A stretch of 64,000 nt of DNA from Tenebrio molitor (GCF_963966145.1 NC_091049.1:10974001-11038000); one strand, 5' to 3'. Shown: positions 1-10,059, counted from the first letter of the stretch. The notes: a model not told the origin generated them from the sequence alone. A program made the numbers and translations.

Positions 1-346
1 AAGTTGTGGCAATACTTACATCGATTGCGTCCGTTTTCGTCGTTGGGCCTAGCTTTCTCCTTCTTTCTCTTTGCAACGTACCTTCTACGTCTCGCGCTTT
101 TGCTAGTAGCTCACAGAACGTCGCAATGCTTGTCCGCGGGATTTTGTCCTTAATTTCTTGCCTGAGTAGCCCATACAGGAAATCAAGTTGGCGGCTTTCG
201 CTGTCTGGTGGCGTGACTTGAGCTAGTAGGGCACGCTTCTGGGCGATGAATAGTCCGATGGGAGTGTTGGCATCTTGCTTCGTCTCAAAGATCATTTGAT
301 AGATCCGATGCGCTGGAGCTCGCGGGGCGAACTGCTTTTTCCGCAT
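1..346 (-). CDS. Retrotransposon gag-like protein, 3' end cut by window edge
   Basis: The minus strand is open from an ATG at 346 to the left edge, about 115 codons, with an in-frame TAA upstream of the ATG. The product is basic at its N-terminus and then resembles the capsid region of Ty3/gypsy-type Gag: a helix-rich stretch with DFLYGLLRQEIKDKI followed by FCELLAKARDVE, the usual spacing of the 'RQE ... A..VE' signature. By family this protein packages the element RNA. No protease or zinc knuckle is visible because the frame leaves the window. A strong splice-donor match (GTAAGT) lies inside the frame near position 18, so an exon end there is possible. A domesticated gag gene is an alternative to a simple retroelement. 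The gag assignment is moderately supported. Confidence 0.55.
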   Translation of the reverse strand, partial: MRKKQFAPRAPAHRIYQMIFETKQDANTPIGLFIAQKRALLAQVTPPDSESRQLDFLYGLLRQEIKDKIPRTSIATFCELLAKARDVEGTLQRERRRKLGPTTKTDAIDVSIATT

Positions 347-467
347 TTTGCCATGTGGTGATGGTGCTTTTTACCCCCATCCATCATGTGAAGGCGTCAC
401 CTTGGAGGAGGAAATAAATAAGATTTACCTTTTTTTTTAATTCGGGGCGGTCTTAGATAAAATTTTG

Positions 468-599
468 TACATAACACGTGGGCTAAAGCATATTACAGGA
501 AACTCGTGTGATTACAGATGAACTCGGGCTAACGCCCTCGTCATCTGCAATCTTCACACTCGAATCCTGTAATATTGCTTTTATCCCACTAATTGTGTA
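468..599. repeat. Long imperfect hairpin H1
   Basis: Two arms of roughly 60 nt pair imperfectly: 'ATATTACAGGA', 'GTGTGA' and 'CAGATGA' on the left each have their complement on the right. The tip reads CTC-GGGC-TAAC-GCCC-TCG on the plus strand, which is CGA-GGGC-GTTA-GCCC-GAG on the minus strand. This tip design recurs at other loci in the window. No open frame or transposase is associated with it. It may be a foldback element or MITE. Confidence 0.75.
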
Positions 600-620
600 A
601 ATAACTATTATTTTACCTGG

Positions 621-1179
621 TCAATTTGCATTAATATAATAAAACGACATATTCGGCCCACAAACAGCCATTACATTAATAGAATGTTTGCCATGTCTGT
701 CGACGAACATGGCTTCGTTTTCAACAGGTGCATCAATGGGTATTAACGTTCCATCTATTTGCTACCTCGTGAAATCTTCCTACAACTTCAACCATTTCGT
801 CACCACTGGGCCATTTTATAACTTGAGGCAAAATTATTTTATTAATTGCAGTGACTATCTTGTGCACTACACGCAAAACTGTGGCTTTCGATACACCATG
901 CATATCTCCTACTGCATCATATTGCCCTATCATTACCTAACCAATGTAGGGCTATCAGAAGTTGCTGTTGAGGAGTCAAAGCTTTATTCCTCCTAGTTGG
1001 GTGCCGTAATCTTTCCCCAATTTCATTTAAAATTGTTTCTATATTTTCGGCTCTTAATCGAAATCTTTCGTTGAATTCATATTCAGCATGGAAATGAAAA
1101 TTGGTTCTTAATCGGAAATTTCTTTGCCTTCAAACTATATAACTTCTTGAATTTCCTCTTCGCTGCTGCTGTCATACAT
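621..1179 (-). pseudogene. PIF/Harbinger (HARBI1-like) transposase, broken
   Basis: Read on the minus strand in shifting frames, this gives the N-terminal and early catalytic part of a Harbinger transposase. It has an acidic start (MYDSSSEEE), a FNERFRLRAENIE stretch, the conserved LTPQQQLLIALHWLG block, VGDMHGVSKATVLRVVHKIV, and then IDGTLIPIDAPVENEAMF, whose D is the first catalytic aspartate. At least two frameshifts, one in-frame stop near the start and a small deletion just before the IDGT motif interrupt it. The second D and the E are missing, so it is a 5' fragment. The family cuts and pastes DNA with 3-bp target duplications. Family assignment is firm; activity is excluded. Confidence 0.8.
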
Positions 1180-1278
1180 TATTCTCTAAATTTATATTTA
1201 TTTTATTAATTTAATCTAATTTTGTTTGTGTAAGCAAAATCGTCAAAATAAAAATGACAATTTATTAAAATTGCGAGG

Positions 1279-1483
1279 TTTAGCAAATTGTGTATGATTA
1301 TTTGACAAATGCTTTATGAACCCAAAATCTAAAGATTTGGTCCGAATGACATTTGTCATTTGTCGTTTGTAAATTGTATTTGTCAATTGTAGATTTATGA
1401 AACGAAACTTTTGACAAATTCAACAAATTTGTCGATTTGTAATTGTCATTTGTCAATTGTAACTTTTATGAAACAAGCCCCTA
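1279..1483. repeat. TTTGTC-rich subterminal repeat and probable Harbinger terminus
   Basis: The stretch is built from short variants of 'TTTGTCAATTTGTC' and ends on the plus strand with TTTATGAAACAAGCCCC. Read on the minus strand, GGGGCTTGTTTCATAAA is a plausible terminal inverted repeat for the element that supplied the adjacent transposase fragment. A similar TTTGTC cluster occurs at 11505-11560. The opposite terminus was not found. Confidence 0.45.
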
Positions 1484-1961
1484 GTTGTATCTGCCCATAA
1501 TATTGATGGTTTCTTTTCAAGAAATAATTGCTGTCCTTTTTTATGATAAATTTGCAGTGGTTAGGCAAGTCTTAAGCATTAACTTCAATGTCTATAATAG
1601 GAATATTATAATTGCAAATATTTTTTATGTTTACATAGGGAATAACCCATCCAAAGATATTTCTTACAAACTATTAATCCTAATGCTACCATGTCTTCCT
1701 CAGTGAATTTCCTATATTCCTCCAACGCTTCTTCTTCATATGTATTTTTAAGTCTTGTAGTGACAATCTTTACAATTTTTGTGAAAAACAAGACTTTTTC
1801 TTTTTTTCCCAATCAGATTTTGAATATGTATAAACAGAATAGCAGGTTGAACCTTTAATGTTATTTTATTAATTTTATTAAAAATTATTAATTGTTAAAT
1901 AGTCACCAGTTATTTTAAAACGCCTCATCTCATGACATTAGAATTATTTTTGTGAAACCAT
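1484..1961. other. No identifiable gene
   Basis: AT-rich sequence. A 68-codon minus frame (1606-1812) containing YEEEALEEYRKFTEEDMVALGL is the only coding-like stretch. I do not recognise it and cannot tell it from chance. Confidence 0.4.
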
Positions 1962-2110
1962 GGGCAGTGTGAATAAGGGTAGAATTAAAATTAAGCCTTT
2001 GCTAAATGTAAAAAGTAAAAGCTTATACTTTAGGTATAAACTAAATTTTCCAGCATTTGCTCAAAACTGTATTTCTAAGCCTGAGTTCTCCCTAACTTAA
2101 GAATTTTGAA

Positions 2111-2545
2111 GTGCTTGTTCTCTCGCATAATATGGCAGCTGTCATGAATGTAAGGTCGCAGAAATACTATCCTGAACGAATTACAAGTCGAAGTGAAGAT
2201 TACCACAATTTGTATCGCTTTAGGGAGGAAAATGTGAACTGGTTAGCTGAGCACTTTCTGGGGCAGAACAACGAGACTAGAGGTTTCTTAGTGACCCAGG
2301 ATTTCAAATAGGGATCGGAAAAGAAGAGGGTGTACATAGATCAACAGTCAGTAAGACCTTAAGTTTCGTTTTACCAAAAAATAGTGGCTAAAGTACATAC
2401 ATGGATCAAATTTCCCGACGACAATACGGATAAAGCACTTGCTGATTGGAGTGCACATTATAGATTTCCATGTGCCGTCGGAGCAATAGACTGTACTCAC
2501 GTTCCGATTTTAAAGCCATCACAACATGGGGACGAATATGTAAAT
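2111..2545 (+). pseudogene. Harbinger transposase, N-terminal half
   Basis: The frame starts MLVLSHNMAAVMNVRSQKY, includes FREENVNWLAEHFLG and stops at 2311 where FQ is followed by TAG. The same reading continues in other frames as IGKEEGVHRSTVSKTLSFVLPK, then a stretch corresponding to WIKFPDDNTDKALADWSAHY, then VGAIDCTHVPILKPSQHGDEYVN with the first catalytic Asp. The match then ends abruptly near 2545. This order is that of a HARBI1-like protein: N-terminal region, helix-turn-helix, then the DDE core. Stops and shifts make it non-functional. The C-terminal part reappears at 4257. Confidence 0.8.
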
Positions 2546-2844
2546 GATTAGCCTAGTTTCAAAGGCAGCCAAATCCATATCACTCTATTTTGCAGGAATC
2601 GCAAAAAAAACGATTACAGAGCTCCCAGAAACCATTTATTATTCGACAACAAATTTTAGAGAACCACAAACGCGACATCGTTTAGTTATTTCGAATTTTA
2701 ATATGGTTAAGGCTCGTTTTAAAACTGAGAAGTGGATTTGGCTTGTTTTGAAAATAACTGCAACAAAAAATGTGTTTGAGAACTTTTATTTGGAGTATAA
2801 AATAAGTATTGTAACGAGCATAATATTTTAAAAAGTATATTTAA

Positions 2845-4270
2845 ATTATTAAATCGGAGGATTCCGGTCGTGACACGCAGCAGTCATGTTCTTCAACCTC
2901 GTCATCGGTTTCCTGGTTTCCAGTGATTTCATTATACATACCATTTTTCTAGTACGTTTCTATAAAAGCATACATTTTCAAGGGTTTTCCAAAAGATGCC
3001 ATAATGTTTACTCAATAGCCTATTGACATCTTTAAGTTTTAATTGCTTTGGCTGCACTCCCATTGAAACTAAAGTTGGTCTCATTAAGCTTGCGAATTTC
3101 CCCTTTTTCAAACGTTTTTAGCTACTCCTAGATCTGTTTTGTAGGCCATTTCGCCCTTTACACAAATCATTTGTTTTAATTTTTCTAAAATAAATCTCTT
3201 TGTAGATTTGAATTGAAAATGCCACTGGTCAGGTGGTTTCAGAATCAAATGTGTCGCATTTTTCCACTCTAGAATATCACTTGTTCCAGAACCTACGTCG
3301 TGGACTGTTCCATTTGGAAAAAATGTTGTAGTATTCCTTAGGGGATACTATAACTTCTTTTTTTTTATCTCACGATCGATGAGGGCAAATACTCTGTCCG
3401 CGGGGAGAAAAGAGTGACCGGTTATAGGGAAAATTATTTCCTGTCTTTGGACATTTTTGGGCGCGAAATCAGATAACTATTTACTGCACATCGTGATGAG
3501 GGTCGTATTTTTATTTTGTCCCCCACATCCACCAGCAACCAAGCGCACGGTATGTATGCCATTTGGGTTTGTCACGCGAAGCGTGTACAATACACAAGAA
3601 GCTATTTCGTTTGATCCTTTCTGAAGTACATCTTCGGTCCACACGTAACAGTGTACCTTTTCTTTGTCTAATGTTGACTTGGACGATCCTATCACGACTG
3701 TGAAGTTGTAAACATATAACTGCTTGGAGTAATACGTAGCTTGGTCAGGTAATTTTGGCAATGGCTGATTCTTCTGGCAGTCGAAAGAGAATATTTTCAG
3801 ACCTTCGCGTTCTTCTTTGAGTAAGGGATAGAAAGCTTCTGCTCGTAAGTTGTGCACTTTAAACTATGTCTGTAACTCCTTTTTGGTTTTGTTTTTTGAT
3901 ACCTTTATTTGTTCTTTCAGTTGAAGACAGGTGGAATACACATCGGTTCTTAGTGAACCGAAACCAATGTTGAACTTTGTATTAAAGATAACTCGAAAGT
4001 ACGAAAGTTTTACATTATTTGTGTCAGGTTCAACAGATGATCCATACATCTTCCACATTTTTGTTACATTCAGTGCAGATGACAGATATTGCCGACTGCT
4101 TTTTTCTCGACAATAATGCGATTCGACGGGTTTAAACTTCTTGATAAAAGTTATGACAGCTTCTTTTCTATCGTGAAATTTTTCAGAATGTCCATCACCT
4201 CCCCGATTTTTGAAAGCTACGGTCCTTGTCTGACAGTGTCTCTTTAAAACATCCTGAAAGCGGTGTTTTG
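2845..4270 (-). pseudogene. Transposase-like repeat protein ('SFDCQKN' family, possibly Sola/DUF7869-type), nested in Harbinger
   Basis: Two long minus frames (4391-3864 and 3857-3477) and downstream broken frames give one protein. In order it shows GGDGHSEKFHDRKEAVITFI, ESHYCREKSSRQYLSSALN, FNIGFGSLRTDV, FSFDCQKNQPLPKLPDQA, SNEIASCVLYTLRV and VRLVAGGCGGQNKN, then a C-terminal tail ending acidic near 2850. I know this layout as a highly repeated arthropod protein whose spaced Asp residues suggest a DDE-like nuclease. The superfamily label is uncertain. It interrupts the Harbinger gene between 2545 and about 4257. The first codons of the 4391 frame are only antisense Harbinger sequence. Frameshifts at 3860 and after 3477 break it. 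Confidence 0.6.
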
Positions 4271-4539
4271 GACAATTAAAGCGTCGATTTCCAGTCTTGC
4301 AGCATCCTGTTCGAGTAGCCAACGACAAAATTCCTTTGGTTATTATAAGTTGTTGCGTATTACATAATGTTGCCAAATATTTAAAAGACAATTTACCAAA
4401 TGATGATGAAGTTCAAGATTTACTTGAAGAAAACGACGAGGATAATGAAGAAATTAAAGAAAATCAACGAGAAGATTTGCACCAGCGTGGTCAAGATAGA
4501 AGACGTGAAATTCAGAATATTATGTCAGTTAAGAGGTAA
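4257..4539 (+). pseudogene. Harbinger transposase, C-terminal end
   Basis: The plus frame reads KRCFGQLKRRFPVLQHPVRV, then KIPLVIISCCVLHNVAKYL and an acidic tail ending at TAA 4539. CFG(Q/L)LKRRF and (I/V)SCCVLHN are the hallmark C-terminal motifs of PIF/Harbinger transposases, the first lying at the catalytic Glu region. A Cys replaces the usual Ala or Glu context just before FG, so the catalytic Glu is not clearly present. It matches the family of the 2111-2545 fragment and belongs to the same split gene. The second catalytic Asp region is lost at the insertion. Confidence 0.75.
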
Positions 4540-4844
4540 TAAATTAGTGAAGGATAATAATAATTTATTTTCGTTAGTATAATACAGCGACAAATAATTC
4601 CGAATCAACCATTAATCTAAGCAAATGCTTAAATTTTCCAGTTTTTGCTAGTAAGTAGAAGTAAAAGGTTATTCACATCGTTTAGCAAATGCTTTTAGCA
4701 AAAGCTTAAACTACGTAGCAAAAGACTAAATACTAAAAGTAAAGACTTAATTTTTATTCACACTGCCCCATAGCCGTTGCTTCTAAATTTGTTTCTGAAA
4801 GATGCTTCAATCATGTTTAGACAACAGTTTTTCAAATTTGGCAT

Positions 4845-5231
4845 CACGACCTGCTGTATAATAACCGGCCTGTTCATTTCATTAAAAAAGCATTGCGAAA
4901 ATGTTTCTGAGAAAGAGCCAATTTTCGCCGATGAGGGCGCCACAGTACGGGCGCTTCTGAAGAATAAAAATGCGGAAAAATAGGTTTAGACATGATTTTA
5001 GAGTTAAGATTGAGCACAGTAAGTTCGTATTTTCTTTCTAAAACAATACTGAATACAATTGCATTTTTGTGTTTTTGATTTTAAATTCGAATGTCATTTG
5101 AACCAGAAAAACTCTCGGTGACAAAAACTTAAGATGAATAATATCCCCAAAAAGCGCCCGTACACTAGCGCTCTGCGGGGATCACTCAAATTACACTTTT
5201 GAACAGGCCGGTTATAATACAGCAGGTCGTG
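4845..5231. mobile_element. MITE with ~31-bp TIRs and 8-bp TSD (P or hAT type)
   Basis: Left end 4845-4875 (CACGACCTGCTGTAT...) and right end 5201-5231 are inverted repeats with one mismatch at position 16. Both are bordered by TTTGGCAT (4837-4844 and 5232-5239), an 8-bp duplication. A second inner inverted repeat pairs GTACGGGCGCTT near 4947 with its complement near 5155. The element carries no gene. An 8-bp duplication fits the hAT and P superfamilies. A ~31-bp repeat beginning CA recalls P elements, and a P-type transposase relic lies at 57.2-58.1 kb, but its own ends are unknown. It is inserted in the minus-strand SWIM-type gene. Confidence 0.85.
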
Positions 5232-5499
5232 TTTGGCATCTCAATCTGCAAACTTTGAATAAAAACAGATCCCTCTGCATGGCATAGTACAGTTTTTAGC
5301 ACATGATCACAATGTGCTAATGGCATTTGATTATTTTCAATTCATTCCACGACGCTTGTTGGATTACCCCCACAAATTCTTAAACAAAAATGCAAATACC
5401 AATGATTAAAATCTACTTATAGTGAATATTAATTTTGTTACCTATGTTTAAACAGAATTGATGACGTTCGAGAAGAACGTAACAATGTCAGACAATCTA

Positions 5500-6245
5500 A
5501 TTATTCTTCATGGTTTAACATTTTGAACATCCTGGGTCGCTTTACTTTTGGCACAGTCAGCGAGAGGTTTAGCAAGAAAACTATCTCCGACTTCCTTCTT
5601 GTTCTTATCCCTATAACATTTAATATCGGTAGATGATATTTTTTCTAAATCGGCAGTATTACTCCTACAAAAAAAAAACAGCCAACCAAACAACTCAAAC
5701 ATAAAATGTGTTAAATATCACAATAAAAATTGGTAGGCCATGATGATTTGCCACTCATAACAAAAAATGTATATAACCTGGAGCAATGCAATAAACACAC
5801 CGAAATATGTTTGCAAGTTCCTGATAAACCTGCTTTACAGCTGCAGCTAAAATTGTCCACTTCGACGTTGTTATCTTCAACAGATAACTGTCCTTTAATT
5901 TCATGTGGAGCACTACTCAAGGCACTTGTTTGTAGACACAATCCAAAAATTTCGTGCCTTGTTTCCACCACTTTAGTGACACCACACAAAATTAATAATT
6001 TCGCACACAGCACTTCTTCACCTTCCCGACACATCTGCTTCCTGCTGTTGCCTCTAAAGAGGCTAAAATTTTGTGTAACCTTAAGAAAGCCGAAAGCCTT
6101 CACAAAACCCGCAAATTCACTTAAAATCAACAACAAAACAATGCACAAACATAAGCCGGATTGAGCGAGGTATGACTTGAAATCTGGCAACAGTGCGCGC
6201 TCAGTGGCGTCCCAACGGTAGGCGAAATCGCCAATTGCTCCATCC
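5500..6245 (-). pseudogene. SWIM zinc-finger protein of a repeated arthropod family
   Basis: Exon 1 (down to 5778) encodes GEEVLCAKLLILCGVTK, GLCLQTSALSSAPHEIKG and FSCSCKAGLSGTCKHI, a SWIM-type C-x-C...C-x-H zinc-binding motif. A 113-bp intron follows (donor GTTATA at 5777, acceptor TTTTTGTAG ending at 5665). Exon 2 then encodes LEKISSTDIKCYRDKNKK. The family I recall pairs this SWIM region with a C-terminal YqaJ exonuclease domain. Weak coding continues downstream across the MITE insertion to about 4772. SWIM domains bind DNA or protein. The 5' end is spliced to foreign sequence at the hAT junction near 6240, so it is a relic. Confidence 0.65.
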
Positions 6246-6461
6246 GTCCGCAGCAACTGCTAGACAGTCGGAGTTTAATATGCATTCAACGTACTTTTCT
6301 TTGATCTTGTCGTATTCCTTATTTAGAAGAGTATTGGCTAACAAATAAGTGGATGGCACTTTAAATGCTGGCCTTGCTGTGGTTAAAAAATCCTGCCAAA
6401 ACTCATTATTCACAAGGGAAAGTGCTGAACCGGTTGCGTATATTGCCGTAGCCAACTTCAC
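6240..6461 (-). pseudogene. hAT transposase fragment
   Basis: The frame encodes ATAIYATGSALSLVNNEFW, ARPAFKVPSTYLLANTLLN, KEYDKIKEKY and then LAVAADGWSN. 'A.aiyasG.pls.v....W...f' and 'lt.ttDgWsn' are conserved in hAT-superfamily transposases, the Asp of DGWSN being the first catalytic residue. Coding similarity stops at DGWSN, where the SWIM-gene sequence begins in an overlapping frame. Only this N-terminal slice is present. A hAT transposase also precedes a YqaJ-type gene at 23-25 kb. Confidence 0.75.
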
Positions 6462-6898
6462 TTCTAAATTTTTCTACAAATTAACAAATAATATCAAAAT
6501 GCCCCACCATACTACATTTGTTTAGCAGGAAGAAACCAGGTTTACACAGCAAAAATTATAAATCGGGTAGCAGGATTGCAGGAGAAAAATGGCGCGATAA
6601 TTTGAAAATGCCGAATATAAATCTCAATTAAATTATTATCGCAGAATGTTATTCAATTCAAAAAATTGCATTATGTAGTAATTTTTTCTTCTAAATCACT
6701 AAAAGATTCAATTTGAAAAGAGGTAAAGCCTGTTTATATAAAAATTTTATTATAAATTCATATTCAAAATGTTGAGAGGTCTAGAAAAAATAACAAATAC
6801 AAACAAAATATGTATAAAAATAAAAATGCGGAGGCGAGACGCCCGTAATTATGTTGATAAGCACTGCACTATTACTTGATAGTAATATCCGTAATAGT

Positions 6899-7150
6899 TT
6901 ATGTACTCCGGCAAAATTGCCGTGCCGCCGGGTCAGTATAATAAGAATATAATTGTCTTTGAAAAAATTCTAATTCTTTCAGCACTTTATGTAATTTTGA
7001 TCGACCCATCTTAGGAATTTCAGGATTAAGTTTAGTCTCCTCAAGTACAGCATCAATTGTTGGCGGAATTTGTTTAAAAAAAAAATCATGCACAGTTTTC
7101 CTAATTAGATAGTTTGCATGATCATCTAATATTATTCTTTCTTCATGCTT
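6899..7150 (-). pseudogene. IS630/Tc1-like transposase, N-terminal fragment
   Basis: The frame reads EERIILDDHANYLIRKTVHDF, IPPTIDAVLEETKLNP and MGRSKLHKVLKELEF before diverging into unrelated residues and a stop at 6899. This is the helix-turn-helix lead-in of a DDE_3-type transposase family widespread in insects, normally followed by a DETW catalytic motif. A copy at 50.9-51.7 kb retains that later part. No catalytic residues are present here. Confidence 0.55.
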
Positions 7151-8203
7151 CGCTTTTTTTGCTGGGCTGACATGTCAAGTTGAGTGTACTTCACCCAGAA
7201 GAGTATAAATTGTAGACAAAGAGAAACCTGTGAATAATTATATTGTTAGATTTAATTCAAGACTTAAATTTATTTAACAGAAATACAATCACGAATTATA
7301 ATAATTACGGCACATTGGCCCAAAAACCCAAAACAACAGAACAAAAGCAAAAGAACAGAACCAAAAGCGACAGTCGTTATCACCAGGCCGTCCGAAGAGC
7401 AAGAGTAAGAGTTTTCAAGGGTCGCGCCCCTCTTCTCAAGTAATCGGGGAGGACAGGTAGTGGCGTCTCTCTCTCGTCTTTCTTTCTTCGAGCGCGCCAG
7501 ATTCAAATTTGAAATTGTCGCTAACAATATGTTAAAGAATTTTTGTTTTTAGCAAAATCACAGTAATAACAGTATATGAAGCTGTCTTCTTTTTCTGTTC
7601 AGTTGCTCCAATATCTGAGAAATCCTTTACAATGTTTTGGTGAACATTATGTATGACAGTTTGTTTCTCGAAGAGTCAAATGACCTATATGGAACAAAAT
7701 TAATCATAACATGCAATTTTCATCACCATAGTTAATTATACCTGTTGGTAATTTTCGTCTTCTGGTATTTACTGTAGCAGAATTTGCAGCTGGTGCCTCC
7801 ATGATACGAGGAAATAGGTTCTTCGAAATCTTGAAATATATACAACAGTATATCATTTTGTTTTCTCATTGATACAACTTACCACGAAAACTGTAAACAC
7901 AGCAAGGATTAGTTCTGACAAGAACTGGTTTTTAATAGACAAATAAAACGAACACAGGAGAACCAAAAGATAACCAAACCACGCCAATCTCAAAAACGAA
8001 TACCAATGACAGTTGTCAAGTGTCAAATGCTCAAATGAAATGGGGAGGGGGGGTGGTTACTTGGAAGAGCAACGTTGTTGAAAGGCGCCACCCCAGTTAT
8101 TATTAGTATTCTTAGAATTGTCACTGTTGTAAATGATTTATTTTCTGGAAATAACTGTTATTGTATTAATTGAATTTTAACTACAATTATCGAATAAAGA
8201 CAA

Positions 8204-8250
<47 letters not shown>

Positions 8251-8938
8251 CCTCTGCACTGTTGTCAGTCTCATATCCTGCAAAATCCTGCGGATAATAT
8301 TATTTATAATGGGTAAAAAAAAAATTAACTTACGAAAATATAATACTTACTAAGTTTGGTGAAGGCATGAACGCATGAAGAGTTTTATCCATTTCGATGT
8401 GAACAATTATATAATTTTTCCTACTTTACACGAACACAATGTGGCAACAACGCTTAAAATCTCATTTTATGCGATTTTATTAAAAATATCTCAAAATTTT
8501 TGAAACTGTAGATACCTACCAATTCCATTAAGCTTTAAGAACATTACATTATAGTTTCTTTTTTTTTTCAGTCATAATTTAGAAGTTTTTATTTTAGATC
8601 ATGAACCCTAAACTTTGCTCGTGTAAACGCGCCTCGCTGTTAGCCAATCAAATTTAAATACTCCCTAACACGATTTCCATCTAACAAGAGGATATACTAT
8701 AGAATGAAGTTATTTGTGGTGACTCTCCCATTGAATCCCAAAATGATTCCAATAAGGCATGTTTGGAACTTGTAGCCGGTGAATCGACAGTTACAGTAAC
8801 TCATCTATGTAAAAGTTTACACATAAAAATTGTGTAGGTGGTTAAAATACCACCCCATCTTTTTATGTTCATACTTTTTCCTTTTAAAGTTTACAAAAAT
8901 GAAGTAATGTTTTGAAATCATTTGAGAAAATACCTAGG
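7151..8938. other. Mostly unassigned sequence with one microsatellite
   Basis: No recognisable gene. Features seen: an (ATT)n run at 8203-8249, a G-rich tract near 8041-8055, and a short plus-strand open stretch at 8703-8838 with an acceptor-like ACTATAG at its left edge that I do not recognise. The minus frame at 7270-7527 ends in hydrophobic low-complexity residues and is not convincing. Confidence 0.5.
8203..8249. repeat. (ATT)n microsatellite
   Basis: About fifteen uninterrupted trinucleotide units of ATT/TTA. Confidence 0.95.
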
Positions 8939-10040
8939 CACAGTGAGTTTGAGAAGAAACAAAGATTCGTTAAAATGACGCCAAAATCTGACTTAAAACT
9001 TTGAAACAGTTCTGTTCAGAGATAAAAACTTGACTTTAGTTAAAATGGTAGCTGATCCTTTTTTAGTTTTACGGAGGCTGCAAAAAAATAAAACACAATA
9101 CTTGTTCAAAACTATTTTTTAATTGCTGTGGTACATCTTAATTTATAAATGGTCTGTTGAAAAGTCCATAACAGCTCTTTTCAACCTTGCATAATAATCA
9201 GAGTCGTCAATTACATTAATTTTATATCTATTCCAATACTTTAAAAACCATGGGTGAAAAATAATGCAGTGTTTCAGGTGACAGGTAATACTGTGGATTT
9301 TAATAGTTTCTGATTAGCCTGTACCAATAAACATTTTTTTAAATAGTTTAGCTGATTCTCCAAAACATCAGGATCTACATACAAATTCGAAAAACACGTT
9401 TCGACAACCTTGTGCATTGCTTTATAGGCCGAAATAAATGGCACTATTTGGAGTGGAGACACATTTCCACGCACATCTGCTTCTAAAATTGCATCCGATT
9501 CTTTGAGAAGTTTTCGATATGCTGCATTTCCTTTAAAACTATGTCCGTGATAGTTTTTTGGAATTAGTTTTAATTTTCTTGGCCAGAGTAACGCGCTTAT
9601 ATGTAATTTGATCAAGTTGTTAATATTCTCAGTAATAAGAAATTTCGACACACTGGATTTTCCGAATATAATTTTTCTTCCACAAGTTGCACAAACTTTT
9701 CTTCTATTTTCTTCATGGGTACATTTAAATTTCGCTTTCGCACTCATTGTTGCAAAATATTAACGTAGAACTGATAAACTGTTTTATATTTGACACATTA
9801 TCATCTGTCAGTACAGTTCAAAACGCCTCCTTGATATTATTTAACATATCTAAAAATACGGACACAGCGAAAGCTATTAGAATCAGTAAAATTATAAATA
9901 TGCGGTATAAAATGTAAAAAGGATCAGCTATGATTTTAACTAAAGTCAACTTTTTATCTCTGAACAGACCTGTTCCCAAGTTTTAAGTCAGATTTTGGCG
10001 TCATTTTAACGAATCTTTGTTTCCGCTCAGACACACTGTG
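8939..10040 (-). mobile_element. DNA transposon with CACAGTG ends, ~120-bp TIRs and TAGG target duplication
   Basis: Left (8939-9058) and right (9921-10040) ends are long inverted repeats, near-identical for most of ~120 bp; each starts CACAGTG. Flanking tetranucleotides are TAGG on both sides (8935-8938 and 10041-10044). One minus-strand gene lies inside. Termini starting CAC with a 4-bp duplication fit Chapaev/CMC elements. The heptamer also equals the RSS/Transib heptamer, but Transib uses 5-bp duplications. On its right the element interrupts a piggyBac transposase. Confidence 0.8.
9274..9747 (-). CDS. Zinc-finger-like protein of the CACAGTG element
   Basis: The frame gives 157 residues starting MSAKAKFKCTHEENRRKVCATC. 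Cys pairs at residues 9 and 19/22 with nearby His suggest an N-terminal zinc-binding module, followed by helical sequence without a clear DDE triad. A 1-nt shift after residue ~155 opens another frame (HPWFLKYWNRYKINVIDDSDYY...) to about 9140, so the protein was once longer. It is the only gene in the element and lies 180-290 bp from the termini. By position it would be the transposase or its DNA-binding part. I do not recognise the family securely; short zinc-binding N-termini like this occur in Chapaev-like transposases. Confidence 0.45.
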   Translation of the reverse strand: MSAKAKFKCTHEENRRKVCATCGRKIIFGKSSVSKFLITENINNLIKLHISALLWPRKLKLIPKNYHGHSFKGNAAYRKLLKESDAILEADVRGNVSPLQIVPFISAYKAMHKVVETCFSNLYVDPDVLENQLNYLKKCLLVQANQKLLKSTVLPVT

Positions 10041-10059
10041 TAGGAAAAACGATTTTATA

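Larger units (their letters stand above)
1962..4768 (+). mobile_element. PIF/Harbinger DNA transposon with TIRs and CAT target duplication
   Basis: The 15-bp termini are perfect inverted repeats: GGGCAGTGTGAATAA at 1962-1976 and its complement at 4754-4768, followed by related subterminal AATTAAG and AGCAAA(A)GC motifs. Both ends are flanked by CAT (1959-1961 and 4769-4771). A 3-bp duplication is the Harbinger hallmark, although TWA is commoner. Inside are the two halves of a Harbinger transposase on the plus strand, separated by an unrelated minus-strand gene. The element sits in the relic of a SWIM-type gene on the minus strand. Boundaries are well supported; the element is dead. Confidence 0.8.

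Noticed and set aside
7270..7527. Secreted or membrane protein (hydrophobic minus ORF).
   Set aside because: The hydrophobic run is complementary to simple AAC/CAA-rich sequence. No start context and no conservation evidence.
8939..10040. Transib/RAG-like transposon on the basis of the CACAGTG ends.
   Set aside because: The target duplication is 4 bp, not 5, and no RAG1-like catalytic region is visible. Kept as an unclassified or Chapaev-like element.
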